From positions 1 through 64,000 of the forward strand of contig JAQWRV010000007.1 in the NCBI GenBank assembly GCA_029243545.1: a DNA stretch of 64,000 nt. The letters are read 5' to 3'. This document shows, piece after piece, positions 8,673-17,767 of this stretch. Both the position numbers and the translations under genes were made by a program. The notes under the pieces were generated by a model. That model had not been told where the DNA came from. It was given only the letters and a program-made list of their open reading frames with translations, and searched no databases. The stretch is from Rhodospirillaceae bacterium. Its GTDB lineage: Bacteria; Pseudomonadota; Alphaproteobacteria; Rhodospirillales; Rhodospirillaceae. Numbering within the stretch: position 1 is the first letter of the stretch; the number at the start of each line of letters is the position of its first letter.

Positions 8673-9524
8673 TTAATAGATCTTCCGCCAAGCGCTCCAG
8701 CAAAGGCGTACAATCGCAGGGCGCTGACGTTTCAATGAGCGGTGAAATATATCGTACTGCTTGCGCTCCATATCACGGAGGTAATGTGATGATAAAGTCG
8801 CAGGCAGAAGAACCGGAAGAGCTTGATGATTTACCATTCCAGATACACAACGTGCCGCGTCAATGGAGTTCTTTGCTTCATGCGCGACAGTCTGAATAAC
8901 GGGCCTAAGCCGCTCAATAGAGTCAGGAGACCGCAGTTCCTGAATTGATAATCCGGATTTAGACAATAATTGGGCCGGCAACATTGTTTTTCCGGCAAGG
9001 GCCAAATGCCGAACAGTTCTCAAGATACCCGTCAACGCCCACGCCAACCCGACAGCTTCTGCCGCCTCTTTTGATGCTACGTCCCTAACGCCAAGGCATT
9101 CCAAAGCAAGAACAGATAAGGTTGACGACGTGGATCGGCAATATTCTCGCAGCCCGGACAATGTTTCTATCGGTGCATCCTCAAGGTCTTGTTTCCGGGC
9201 CTCCAATAACCTCTTGAACAGCGGAATTGATAGAGAAGAATCCTCGATTAAATCCGCTAACGGTTCCGCTACAGGATGCCCCTTCGGTGGTGCTTTCCCC
9301 TCTTCCAAGTCTGACAATACGTCGCGCCACCATTGCAGGCGTATCTGCCCGATGATGGGCTCTGAGACGGCCTCACGAATCCGCGCAATTTCAGAGTTAA
9401 AGGCGTAAAGCGTATGCAAACGGTTTCGGATGCGAGGCGGCACGAAAAGCGTCGTCAAAAAACGATCACGATCATACTGCCGCACTAGATCGCCCAGATA
9501 GGATAAAGATGGTGTTGAAGACAT
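8673..9524 (-). CDS. NDUFAF6-like squalene/phytoene-synthase-fold protein
   Basis: The roughly 283-residue protein has the all-helical squalene/phytoene synthase fold: RFLTTLFVPPRIRNRLHTLY, QIRLQWWRDVL and LAWALTGILRTVRHLA. Where true synthases have an aspartate-rich substrate motif, this protein reads YAFNSEIARIREAV. That is the signature of the mitochondrial complex I assembly factor NDUFAF6 and its alphaproteobacterial relatives. It is therefore probably not a prenyl synthase but a respiratory-complex assembly factor (inference). I prefer the ATG at 9524 over a TTG five codons earlier. It lies beside trmFO, as in many Alphaproteobacteria, and is divergent from hpnC. Confidence 0.8.
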   Translation of the reverse strand: MSSTPSLSYLGDLVRQYDRDRFLTTLFVPPRIRNRLHTLYAFNSEIARIREAVSEPIIGQIRLQWWRDVLSDLEEGKAPPKGHPVAEPLADLIEDSSLSIPLFKRLLEARKQDLEDAPIETLSGLREYCRSTSSTLSVLALECLGVRDVASKEAAEAVGLAWALTGILRTVRHLALAGKTMLPAQLLSKSGLSIQELRSPDSIERLRPVIQTVAHEAKNSIDAARCVSGMVNHQALPVLLPATLSSHYLRDMERKQYDIFHRSLKRQRPAIVRLCWSAWRKIY

Positions 9525-9644
9525 CAACGACTGGCCCAAAAAGGTCTCGGCGCCTAAACTATAGTATAGACTTTCAAAGCTTCAGGTTTACCCCTGTTTT
9601 TATGCAAGTAGAAGCCCCCACTTATAATTTCAAAAGAGCTACAC

Positions 9645-10505
9645 TTGTCCTCACCTGATATTAGCTCAGTAGTCACGGCAAAAATGCAAACCGGAGAAAT
9701 TTTTCCGGTTGGCAGCATTCTTATTCCCAAAGCCCTACGTGCAGATATCCACGACTATTATCGTTATGCCAGGATCGCTGACGACGTTGCGGATCATCCG
9801 TCACTATCAGCCACCCACAAACTCGACATACTTACCGCTTTAGAAATGGCAGTCCTCGGAGAAAAGACCGGCGACTCACCGCTAGACATCGATTCATTTC
9901 AAGCAGCGACGCGAATCGGAGATCGGCTTCGTGCACGTAAAATTGATTTATCTGTTGCAACAGATCTGCTCGTTGCATTCCGAATGGACGCTGAAAATCT
10001 CACCTGCGATACCTGGGCTGATTTGATCGACTACTGCCGTTTCTCGGCCTGTCCAGTGGGACGTTTTTTATTGGCACTTCACGATGAGACAGATGCATTA
10101 GCTGAATCAGACTCCCTATGTTGTGCACTTCAGATATTAAACCATATCCAAGATGCCCACGATGACTACACATCGCTTCAAAGAATTTACATCCCGTTAG
10201 ATTGGCTTGCGCAAGATGGCGCACACGCGGATGATCTATCACAGGATACGTCGAGCCAAGAGCTAAAAGCGAGCATTGCACGCATGCTTGAACACACCGA
10301 TCAACTTATATTGCGAGCTAGAAACCTGCCCAACCTCCTGACGCATCGTGGCCTCTCCGCTGAGTCTGACCTATGTGTTGGTCTAGCCAATAAACTAAGC
10401 CGGCGACTGAAACGTGCTGATCCCTTACAAAGTAAAATCAAACTTACAAAATTCAATTGGCTGGCATCTGGCTTGCACAGTCTCTTGCACTTAGTCCGGC
10501 CATGA
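9645..10505 (+). CDS. hpnC: squalene biosynthesis protein HpnC (hydroxysqualene synthase)
   Basis: In the HpnCDE pathway HpnC converts presqualene diphosphate to hydroxysqualene. The product (286 residues, TTG start with AAAGAG just upstream) has the trans-isoprenyl synthase motif HDYYRYARIADDVADHP and the second acidic motif NHIQDAHDDYTSLQRIYIP. The early segment EIFPVGSILIP fits the HpnC-type N-terminus. Its TGA overlaps the hpnD start (ATGA), and hpnE follows directly, so this is a compact three-gene squalene operon. It differs from its left neighbour of the same fold by keeping all catalytic aspartates. Confidence 0.85.
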   Translation: MSSPDISSVVTAKMQTGEIFPVGSILIPKALRADIHDYYRYARIADDVADHPSLSATHKLDILTALEMAVLGEKTGDSPLDIDSFQAATRIGDRLRARKIDLSVATDLLVAFRMDAENLTCDTWADLIDYCRFSACPVGRFLLALHDETDALAESDSLCCALQILNHIQDAHDDYTSLQRIYIPLDWLAQDGAHADDLSQDTSSQELKASIARMLEHTDQLILRARNLPNLLTHRGLSAESDLCVGLANKLSRRLKRADPLQSKIKLTKFNWLASGLHSLLHLVRP

Positions 10506-11362
10506 CAAACAAAGATTTGCATAAAACTATCGCAAAGCAAGTTCATGCCACTGGAACGTCTTTTTATTGGCCCATGCACCTTCAACAGCGGAAATATCGC
10601 CAGGCGGTGTTCACGATCTACATGTATTGCCGCGTGCTGGATGACGTAGCGGATGTTCCTGATCAGCGAGACGCAAAAATTAGAAAACTCAGTCATTGGC
10701 GGGATGAGATTGATTGTCTGTTCTCAGGCACGCTGGGAACCGGCCCCACTGGCAGCCCTCTTATCCCTGCTCTTCTTGAAACTATTAGAGAGTTCGAACT
10801 TCCGAAGGCGCCTTTCGTTGCCGTTATTGAAGGTATGGAAGCTGATGTGAATGGCCCAATTATTGCGCCCGACTGGGAATCTTTACGCATCTATTGCCAT
10901 CAGGTTGCCGGGTCTGTCGGCAATCTTTGTCTTGCGGTTTGGGGTTGGCGCGGTGAACAGGCCGACCTATTTGCCAAGTCGACTGGCGAAGCTTTGCAAC
11001 TCACAAATATATTGAGAGACATAAAAGATGATGCGTATGAAGGCCGGGTCTACCTGCCTCGTGAAGTCCTAGAGAATGTTAGAATAAATTCCCGTCAACC
11101 TTTAGACATATTACGGCACCCAAATCTTGCAGATGCCTGTGCCCCTCTAATTGATCTCGCCGACCAGCGGTTCAAAATCGCCCGCTCCTTATGGAAGGAA
11201 TCTTCTGTCAAAACTGCGCGGCCGGCTTGGGTCATGCTAGAACTGTATCGGGCGCTATTTGATGAAGTGGTACGGACCGGATTTGGACCAGACCGTCCCC
11301 GCGCAAGACTTTCGACCGCGAGAAAGCTCCGGAACCTTATCCCCGCCTACATATCAGCGTAA
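10502..11362 (+). CDS. hpnD: presqualene diphosphate synthase HpnD
   Basis: HpnD condenses two farnesyl diphosphates to presqualene diphosphate, the first step of the bacterial three-enzyme squalene route. The 286-residue product shows SFYWPMHLQQRKYRQAVFTI, the first acidic motif YMYCRVLDDVADVPDQ, YCHQVAGSVGNL and the second acidic motif LTNILRDIKDDAYEGRVYLP. I use the ATG at 10502 because it overlaps the hpnC stop codon as ATGA; a longer in-frame start lies inside hpnC. The stop codon touches the hpnE start (TAATG), indicating coupled translation. Confidence 0.92.
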   Translation: MTNKDLHKTIAKQVHATGTSFYWPMHLQQRKYRQAVFTIYMYCRVLDDVADVPDQRDAKIRKLSHWRDEIDCLFSGTLGTGPTGSPLIPALLETIREFELPKAPFVAVIEGMEADVNGPIIAPDWESLRIYCHQVAGSVGNLCLAVWGWRGEQADLFAKSTGEALQLTNILRDIKDDAYEGRVYLPREVLENVRINSRQPLDILRHPNLADACAPLIDLADQRFKIARSLWKESSVKTARPAWVMLELYRALFDEVVRTGFGPDRPRARLSTARKLRNLIPAYISA

Positions 11363-12620
11363 TGACGGGTACACTTCATATCATAGGGGCGGGCGTTTCA
11401 GGCCTCGCCTGTGCAGTTGTGGCAGCTCAAAAGCTGCAGCCCGTAGTGGTATATGAAGCAAGTAAAAGAGCGGGGGGCCGGTGTCGGTCGTTCAAAGACT
11501 CAGAAATGGGCTTGACTCTGGATAACGGCAGCCATGTCATATTGGCAGGCAACCCTGCGGTTTATGAATATTTGGATATTATCGGGGCAAGCAACGAACT
11601 AATCGCTACAAGTGAATCGGGTGAAATTCCTTTCGTAGATATAGAAGAAGGAAAACAGTGGTTATTTCACCCCAACAAGGGATCCATTCCGTGGTTTCTA
11701 CTCTCGCCCAATAGGCGACCGCCAGGAACGCGTGTATCTGACTTTACGAGAAGCCTCGGGTTGATATGGGTGCAGCCGGCAAGGCAGTTTCGGAGGTGCT
11801 ATCTAAAACAGGGTCGGCTTGGCCGAGATTCTGGGAACCAATTTCAACCGCAGTGATGAACACTGCCCCTGATAAAGCTTCTGCTCAGCTTCTTGGCGCG
11901 GCTCTAAAACGGAGTCTGCTAGCCGCACGAGGCGGCTTGCGCGCATATGTCCCCCGCACCTCGCTAGCGCAAACTTTTGTAGAACCAGCTCTAGATCACC
12001 TACAGAAAATGAAAATTCCAGTGCTATTCGATAGTCCTCTCGTTGGAATAAAAGGCACGATTAAAGCGGATAGACTCATTTTCCGGAATTGCTCAGTTGA
12101 GTTGGCTCCAGGCGACCATGTCGTCTTAGCTGCCCCGCCATGGGCTCCCGTCGTTAAACCCTTCCTACCGGCCGAGTTTACGCCCGCGCCCTCACCAATT
12201 GTAAACGGCCATTTTTTGCTGCCTAAAGAAATCAAACTCCCCGCAACAGGCATGACGGGCCTTATCGGTGGGCGAGCACACTGGATATTTACGCATTCTC
12301 AGATGGTGAGCGCGACCGTTAGTGCCGATCACGAACTTGCCCAAATGAATCACTCTAAAATTGCTGAAGTTCTGTGGCGGGATATCCAAAAGTGCTTTGA
12401 ATGGTCCGAGCACCCCATTCCACCGCATCGTATAGTCGTGGAGCGCCGCGCGACACCGCTGCAGGATGCGGACTTTGGAAGATTGCGCCCCGGCACCGCG
12501 ACATCACTCAGCAATGTGTTCCTAGCAGGTGATTGGACAGACACATCTCTACCCTGCACCCTTGAAAGCGCCGTTCTTAGCGGTTTCAGAGCTGCCCAGA
12601 CCGCCTTCAATACTGCCTAA
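11362..12620 (+). pseudogene. hpnE: hydroxysqualene dehydroxylase HpnE, interrupted by a single-base frameshift
   Basis: HpnE is the FAD-dependent amine-oxidase-fold enzyme that reduces hydroxysqualene to squalene. The first frame (from 11362) encodes the FAD-binding motif LHIIGAGVSGLACAVVAAQK, then YEASKRAGGRCRSF, LDNGSHVILAGN and PPGTRVSDFTRSLGL. Homology then continues in the neighbouring frame from about 11766-11800 with KAVSEVLSKTGSAWPRFWEP, NTAPDKASAQLL and finally FLAGDWTDTSLPCTLESAVL, ending at 12620. The join needs one base restored, so a one-base deletion lies between about 11760 and 11800. Everything on both sides is well conserved. The lesion is either very recent or a sequencing/assembly error. 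If real, the squalene operon lacks its last enzyme. Confidence 0.85.
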
Positions 12621-12756
12621 ATCATTGATTTTGATACCGATCCGCGTTGTGAAGGAGTTTAAAATCGTTAAGATGGCCCGAGCACAGAGAGGTGGTTTGT
12701 AAGCCGCCTAAGTGCTGACCATTACAAATAGGTCAATTTAGAGGGGGGAGTAATAA

Positions 12757-13332
12757 ATGGCTTATATTCTTCAATCGCTGCCCAGAACTGTCATCGCAGG
12801 GTTCGTGCTGGTCGTTCTGGTTTTTCTTTTGATTGGTGACACCAGTATGGACATGGTGTTTTGGAGTTTCTTATTCCGCTGGCTTCACGTCTTGAGCGGA
12901 ATCATGTGGATCGGTTTGCTCTGGTATTTCAATTTCGTGCAAATACCGAATATGCCTAACATCCCGGATGAGCAGAAACCGGCCATTGGCAAAGTGATTG
13001 CGCCGGCGGCTTTATTTTGGTTCCGCTGGGGCGCCATGGCGACAATCATTACCGGTTTAATCCTAGCCATGGTCGACGGCTATCTGATCGACGCTATCAC
13101 CGTCAGTGGTAACAGTACGATCATCGGAATCGGCATGTGGATGGGCGCCATCATGTGGTTCAACGTGTGGTTTGTCATTTGGCCAAACCAGAAGAAAGCG
13201 TTGGGTATGGTCGAAGCAGACGCAGACACGAAAGCAAAAGCGGCACGGACGGCGATGCTGTTCTCACGCACCAATACCTTGCTTTCAATCCCAATGCTGT
13301 TCTGCATGGTTGCCCAACAAAACTTCGCCTAG
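12757..13332 (+). CDS. PuuD/urate-oxidase-N-terminal-type membrane protein
   Basis: The 191-residue protein has about four to five hydrophobic helices (about 8-27, 30-55, 80-100, 122-142 and near the C-terminus). It carries FRWLHVLSGIMWIGLLWYFN and WFVIWPNQKKALGM, which resemble the N-terminal membrane domain of urate hydroxylase PuuD. PuuD proper continues into a cytochrome c domain; this protein does not, so urate oxidation should not be assumed. Conserved histidine and tryptophan near the periplasmic side could bind haem, as in the full enzyme (inference). GAGGGGGGAG lies just before the ATG. A strong terminator follows. Confidence 0.7.
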   Translation: MAYILQSLPRTVIAGFVLVVLVFLLIGDTSMDMVFWSFLFRWLHVLSGIMWIGLLWYFNFVQIPNMPNIPDEQKPAIGKVIAPAALFWFRWGAMATIITGLILAMVDGYLIDAITVSGNSTIIGIGMWMGAIMWFNVWFVIWPNQKKALGMVEADADTKAKAARTAMLFSRTNTLLSIPMLFCMVAQQNFA

Positions 13333-13354
13333 GGCTAAATCCAATTGAGCTTAG

Positions 13355-13383
13355 AAGGGGCCGGTTTATCCGGCCCCTTTTTC
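13355..13383 (+). terminator. rho-independent terminator after the PuuD-like gene
   Basis: A 10-base-pair stem, AAGGGGCCGG / CCGGCCCCTT, with a TTTAT loop is followed by TTTTT. It lies 22 bases after the PuuD-like stop and just before the convergent Mth938-like gene, so it may serve both directions. Confidence 0.9.
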
Positions 13384-13387
13384 GTGC

Positions 13388-13774
13388 TCAGACATGAGAG
13401 ACCGGCGGAATCAACGCCGCCGCCAAAGACCGGCCCTCGGCAAGCAAAACGTTAAATGTTCGGCACGCCGCGCCGGTGTCCATCGCTTCGATACCAATCC
13501 CGTGGTCTTTGAACAACGCCCTCACCTCTCTGGGCACGCGGCGCATACCTTTGCCGCATCCCAGAAGACATAGATCAATACGACCGGCCCTCTCGAATAC
13601 GGTTTCAAATAGCAAAGGTGCCATTGGATCGAGGCTTTCCACAGTCCAAGGCAATGATACATCTGCGAACACCAGGATCGGACCACTGAACTCGATGCTA
13701 GATACGGTAAATCCAGACGCATTATATTTCTGAATGTACTGACGGTCCTTAGGCGCAATGCGGGTTAGCTCCAT
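13388..13774 (-). CDS. Mth938-like (NDUFAF3/DUF498) domain protein
   Basis: The 128-residue protein matches the Mth938/DUF498 fold: SGFTVSSIEFSGPILVFAD, then RIDLCLLGCGKGMRRVPREV and a C-terminal MDTGAACRTFNVLLAEGR. The eukaryotic member NDUFAF3 helps assemble respiratory complex I. Alphaproteobacterial copies next to secDF are the presumed bacterial counterparts. It starts 16 bases after secDF ends and is in the same direction, so it is probably in the secDF transcript. The NDUFAF6-like gene lies 4 kb away with the hpn genes between them. No catalytic residues are recognised. Confidence 0.82.
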   Translation of the reverse strand: MELTRIAPKDRQYIQKYNASGFTVSSIEFSGPILVFADVSLPWTVESLDPMAPLLFETVFERAGRIDLCLLGCGKGMRRVPREVRALFKDHGIGIEAMDTGAACRTFNVLLAEGRSLAAALIPPVSHV

Positions 13775-13790
13775 GAGAGGTGAGGCTCAA

Positions 13791-16325
13791 CTAAGCGCGT
13801 TCTGCTTCTGGCACTTGTGAAACACTGGGAGCCCCAACTTCAAGATCTTCATGACGTAGATTGAAGTAAATGAGCACGGGCATGGCCACATAAATTGATG
13901 AGTAGGTACCGATAATCACACCCCAGATCAGAGCAACACTAAAACCGCGCAAGACCTCCCCGCCAAATATGAACAGAGCCATTACGGCAAGCAGCGTCGT
14001 AAAGCTGGTAAGCAGGGTCCGAGAGAGCACACGATTGAGAGCCACATTTACTAATTCGGTAAGTGGCAATTTTTTGTACTTCCTGAGCATTTCACGAACA
14101 CGGTCATAGGCGACCACAGTATCGTTAATAGAGTAACCAGCAATTGTAAGAATTGCAGCCACGGTTGTGAGATTAAAGTCCAACTGAAAAATGGAAAACA
14201 ATCCAAGTGTCGCGATAATGTCATGGCTCAATGCCAGTGTTGCACCAACGGCAAACTGCCATTCGAAACGAAACCAGATGTAAATACAGATGGCGAGAAG
14301 TGCGAGGCTGACTGCCAGCGCACCATCCGTAACCAATTCTGATCCCACTTTTGGTCCAACCAGTTCGGTCCGCCGATTATCAAAGCCGTCGCCTAGAGTC
14401 TCCTGCACCAAATTCAACGCTACAGTTTGCGCTGCATCCCCACCTTCCTGCCGCTGAATGCGGATGGATAAATCACGCCCAGTATCTCCAAACGTGGTAA
14501 TTGCAACATCTCCCAGGCCAAGAGCTCCAACTTGTGCACGCACGGCTGACACATCAACAGGCTGATCTGCGCGAACCTCCAAAAGAATGCCGCCAGCAAA
14601 ATCAATGCCGAAATTCAGCTTCTGCACTGCTAAGGAACCGAACGAAACAACTATGAGAAGTGCCGACAATGTCAGCGCAATTCGCCTTTTACTAATGAAA
14701 TTGACATTGAATTCCTGAGGAAACCAGGTGATCAGCGGTCGCATTACGCTTGTGGACTCTTTGTTGGGAAGGATAGGCAAGGTGACCGCTTTTGCACGCC
14801 GCACCCAAGTGACAACCAACAGACGGGAAATCATCGTCGCGGTGAACAGTGTTGATATGATTCCAAAGCCAAGGGTTACGGCGAATCCTTTAACTGGCCC
14901 GCTGCCAAACCAAAACAATAGAAGGGCTGCGATAAGTGTGGTCAGGTTAGAGTCGATTATCGTCTTGAAAGCCTGCTTGAAGCCGGAATCCAAGGCATTG
15001 AACAGGGTCCGCCCTGTACGCATTTCCTCTCGCATACGTTCAAAAATGAGAACGTTGGCATCAACCGCCATCCCAACTGTGAGCACAATTCCTGCAATTC
15101 CAGGCAGCGTTAACGTAGCTCCTATACCACTGAGTGCACCAAGAATAAGAATAAGGTTTACGCCGAGGGCAATGACAGAAAAGAAACCGAACAATCCATA
15201 AGCCGCTATCATAAACAGTGCTACAAGTATCAGACCTAACACACTGGCGAATTCACCAGCGGCAATGGAGTCTGCTCCAAGACCTGGTCCTACAGTTCGC
15301 TCCTCCAAAATTGTCAGTGGCGCCGGCAAAGCCCCTGCGCGTAACAGCAGCGCAAGATCTTGCGCACCTTGAACCGTAAATCCACCTTCAATGATTCCAC
15401 TACCCCCAACAATGGGACTGCGTATACGCGGCGCACTAATTACAGTGTCATCAAGAACAATGGCCAAATACTCGCCAACGCTCTGAGACGTAATTGCACC
15501 AAACCTTCTGCCACCCTGTGTATTAAACCGAAAAGAAACAACAGGCATTCCTTCTTGGAACGTTGGCTGTGAATCAACTAGCATTTCTCCAGGAACAGAG
15601 ACTCGCCGCTGCACTACGTAGACCTGCCCTGAACCAGACGAATCTGGAACGAGCATCGCTCCTGCGGGAAGATCCTGCGTATTCGAAATGCCGTTTGAAA
15701 ATCCAGGGGCAAGAAGATGAAAGTTCAGTTTGGCGGTTTGGCCAATCAGTGCTTTTAGGCGTGTTGGATTATCAATGCCCGGCAGCTCAATGATGATCCG
15801 ATTCTCGCCTTGGCGCTGGATGCTAGCTTCCGACGTCCCTGATTCATCGATACGGCGGCGAATGATTTCAATAGACTGTACAACGGCCGCAATACGACTA
15901 TCTCTCACCATCGTTTCTGGAAGCGTAATACGGAGCCGTCCGCCTTCGAGGTTCTCGAACTCAACACCTGGGGTCGCCGTAAATATGGCGGTGCGCGCCT
16001 CACCTATGCGGCTTGGATCAGGGAGTGCCAAGGTAACCGATTCTCTCCTTACAGCCAGATTACGATATCCAATCTGTTTTGCACGTAACGCCGCACGCAC
16101 AGATTCCTGCAGGTCGGTCAATTGTTCTTTAGAAATTGCATCGGTATCGACCTCCATGAGGAGGTATGATCCCCCTTGCAGATCCAATCCAAGATTAACC
16201 GGTTGCCACCAACTCGGCAGGTCGCCGCTGGCAGTTCGGTCAAATAAGTTTGGTGTGGCAAACGCTGCTCCGAAAGCAACTATGAGCAGAACAAAAATTG
16301 CTTTTCGGCGGCTAAAATCTAACAT
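13791..16325 (-). CDS. secDF: protein translocase subunit SecDF (SecD-SecF fusion)
   Basis: SecDF uses the proton-motive force to pull secreted proteins through SecYEG. The 844-residue product is a natural fusion. The SecD half (about 1-530) starts with a membrane anchor and NLGLDLQGGSYLLMEVD, has a long periplasmic region, and the motif LTVGMAVDANVLIFERMREE in its membrane domain. The SecF half (about 540-844) starts with a new helix, has NFGIDFAGGILLEV and ends with AGYSINDTVVAYDRVREML. Conserved aspartates sit in both membrane domains. Fused SecDF occurs in some Alphaproteobacteria while others have separate genes. yajC lies directly upstream, the usual order. Confidence 0.96.
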   Translation of the reverse strand: MLDFSRRKAIFVLLIVAFGAAFATPNLFDRTASGDLPSWWQPVNLGLDLQGGSYLLMEVDTDAISKEQLTDLQESVRAALRAKQIGYRNLAVRRESVTLALPDPSRIGEARTAIFTATPGVEFENLEGGRLRITLPETMVRDSRIAAVVQSIEIIRRRIDESGTSEASIQRQGENRIIIELPGIDNPTRLKALIGQTAKLNFHLLAPGFSNGISNTQDLPAGAMLVPDSSGSGQVYVVQRRVSVPGEMLVDSQPTFQEGMPVVSFRFNTQGGRRFGAITSQSVGEYLAIVLDDTVISAPRIRSPIVGGSGIIEGGFTVQGAQDLALLLRAGALPAPLTILEERTVGPGLGADSIAAGEFASVLGLILVALFMIAAYGLFGFFSVIALGVNLILILGALSGIGATLTLPGIAGIVLTVGMAVDANVLIFERMREEMRTGRTLFNALDSGFKQAFKTIIDSNLTTLIAALLLFWFGSGPVKGFAVTLGFGIISTLFTATMISRLLVVTWVRRAKAVTLPILPNKESTSVMRPLITWFPQEFNVNFISKRRIALTLSALLIVVSFGSLAVQKLNFGIDFAGGILLEVRADQPVDVSAVRAQVGALGLGDVAITTFGDTGRDLSIRIQRQEGGDAAQTVALNLVQETLGDGFDNRRTELVGPKVGSELVTDGALAVSLALLAICIYIWFRFEWQFAVGATLALSHDIIATLGLFSIFQLDFNLTTVAAILTIAGYSINDTVVAYDRVREMLRKYKKLPLTELVNVALNRVLSRTLLTSFTTLLAVMALFIFGGEVLRGFSVALIWGVIIGTYSSIYVAMPVLIYFNLRHEDLEVGAPSVSQVPEAERA

Positions 16326-16391
16326 GATTGGATGTCAGGGTCTGTTCTGCTTATCCGCAGAAACAACCCTGTCCCTAAAAATTGTCGCAAG

Positions 16392-16739
16392 TTAATCTTT
16401 GTCTAGGTGTGCAGGTACGGGGTCTGTCTTACTCACAACATTTGAGAGCATATCCTGCTTGACTTTCACCTTCACATTCTCAGCGATTTCGATCTGGAGC
16501 TCGCGTTCCTCTGGTAGGACCTTGGTGACAGTGCCGATAATACCGCCATTGGTTACGACCTTATCTCCACGCCGAACGGCATTCAGCATTGCTGTATGGT
16601 CTTTCATCCTCTTTTGCTGGGGTCGAATCAGCAAAAAGTAAAAAACGACGAAAATAAGAATAATTGGCACGAAGGCCGTAAACGAGCCACCAATGCCCGC
16701 TCCCGCTGCAGCCTGCGCGTATGCTGGTGAAATAAACAA
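16392..16739 (-). CDS. yajC: preprotein translocase subunit YajC
   Basis: YajC is a small single-helix partner of SecDF. I choose a TTG start at 16739, giving the usual short N-terminus LFISPAYAQAAAGAG (115 residues). It is preceded by GGGGAGG at five bases' spacing, whereas the longer ATG frame adds 24 residues with no such site. The membrane helix (about 20-40, FVPIILIFVVFYFLLIRPQQ) is followed by the conserved KRMKDHTAMLNAVRRGDKVV and a beta-rich cytoplasmic domain. It is divergent from the DUF815 ATPase gene, a neighbour arrangement common in Alphaproteobacteria. Confidence 0.92.
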   Translation of the reverse strand: MFISPAYAQAAAGAGIGGSFTAFVPIILIFVVFYFLLIRPQQKRMKDHTAMLNAVRRGDKVVTNGGIIGTVTKVLPEERELQIEIAENVKVKVKQDMLSNVVSKTDPVPAHLDKD

Positions 16740-16891
16740 TGTGGCCTCCCCTGGCTCAAACTCAAAGATGGGCGGACTATACTCAGGCCTCTCAAGGATG
16801 GAAAGATTCACTTACCCCTAAAGAGCCCTTGCAGCGTCAGGCTCATTTGGTAGCGTTCCCTATAGTTTTCAAGACTTTAAGGCAGAATTGC

Positions 16892-17758
16892 ATGGATCAC
16901 GACCTCTCTACCCTGCTGAACCGGATCGCGGATGCTCTGGACCGTCTAGCGCCGGACCAAGAACCCTCGAATTCTTTGGCCAACGCTGAGGCATTCGTCT
17001 GGAATCCACATGGGCAGCGCCTCAAATCCTTAGAGAAGGTCAATCGCATACCATTCGGTCTCCTCAAGGGAATTGCAGCACAGGCAAAGGCACTGCTCGC
17101 CAACACCCGCAATCATGCTGATGGCCTACCGGCAAATAACGCGCTGCTATGGGGCGCACGGGGTACGGGAAAAAGTTCCTTGGTCAAAGCAATCCAGGCG
17201 GAAATAAACACGTCTCGGTCGGAGACAGATCGCATGGTGCTGGTGGAAATTCATCGGGAAGACATCCCGTCGCTCCCACAACTGCTTGACGTTTTAAGGC
17301 AGGATCCAAGACGGTGTGTGGTCTTTTGTGACGATCTTACGTTTGGGGGCATGGACGACAGCTACAAAGCTCTAAAAGCTGTCCTTGAGGGAGGACTGGA
17401 GGGCCGACCGGAAAATGTCTTGTTCTATGCCACATCGAACCGTAGGCACATGATGGCTCGCGACATGATTGAAAACGAACGGGTAAATGCCATCCACCGT
17501 GGTGAAGCCATAGAGGAAAAGGTTTCTTTGTCAGATCGCTTCGGTCTTTGGATTGGGTTTCACCACCTTGACCAAGACACCTACTTTTCCATTGTTGAAG
17601 GGTATGCCGACTTTGCGGGAATCAAGATCAACAAGGACTCTTTGCGCGCAAAAGCTAAGGAATGGGCAGTCACTCGCGGATCCCGCTCCGGTCGGGTGGC
17701 GTGGCAATTCATCCAGCATATTTCTGGAGAACAAGGCATAAAGATCACGCTGCCCTAG
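16892..17758 (+). CDS. DUF815 family AAA-type ATPase
   Basis: The 288-residue protein has a Walker A motif (ALLWGARGTGKSSLVKA, about 90-105), a Walker B motif (CVVFCDDLTF, about 148-157) and a sensor-like segment NVLFYATSNRRHMM. These are the marks of the DUF815 P-loop family, for which I know no established function. I use the internal ATG at 16892 (AAGG about 10 bases upstream), because the 51 residues added by the longer frame would run back through the yajC promoter and coding start. It lies back to back with yajC. Confidence 0.87.
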   Translation: MDHDLSTLLNRIADALDRLAPDQEPSNSLANAEAFVWNPHGQRLKSLEKVNRIPFGLLKGIAAQAKALLANTRNHADGLPANNALLWGARGTGKSSLVKAIQAEINTSRSETDRMVLVEIHREDIPSLPQLLDVLRQDPRRCVVFCDDLTFGGMDDSYKALKAVLEGGLEGRPENVLFYATSNRRHMMARDMIENERVNAIHRGEAIEEKVSLSDRFGLWIGFHHLDQDTYFSIVEGYADFAGIKINKDSLRAKAKEWAVTRGSRSGRVAWQFIQHISGEQGIKITLP

Positions 17759-17767
17759 CAGCGAAAA

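Noticed and set aside
8673-9524. Annotation of this gene as a phytoene or squalene synthase
   Set aside because: The first aspartate-rich motif is replaced by NSEIARIRE and the gene adjoins trmFO, as NDUFAF6-like proteins do. The genuine synthases are the next two genes, hpnC and hpnD.
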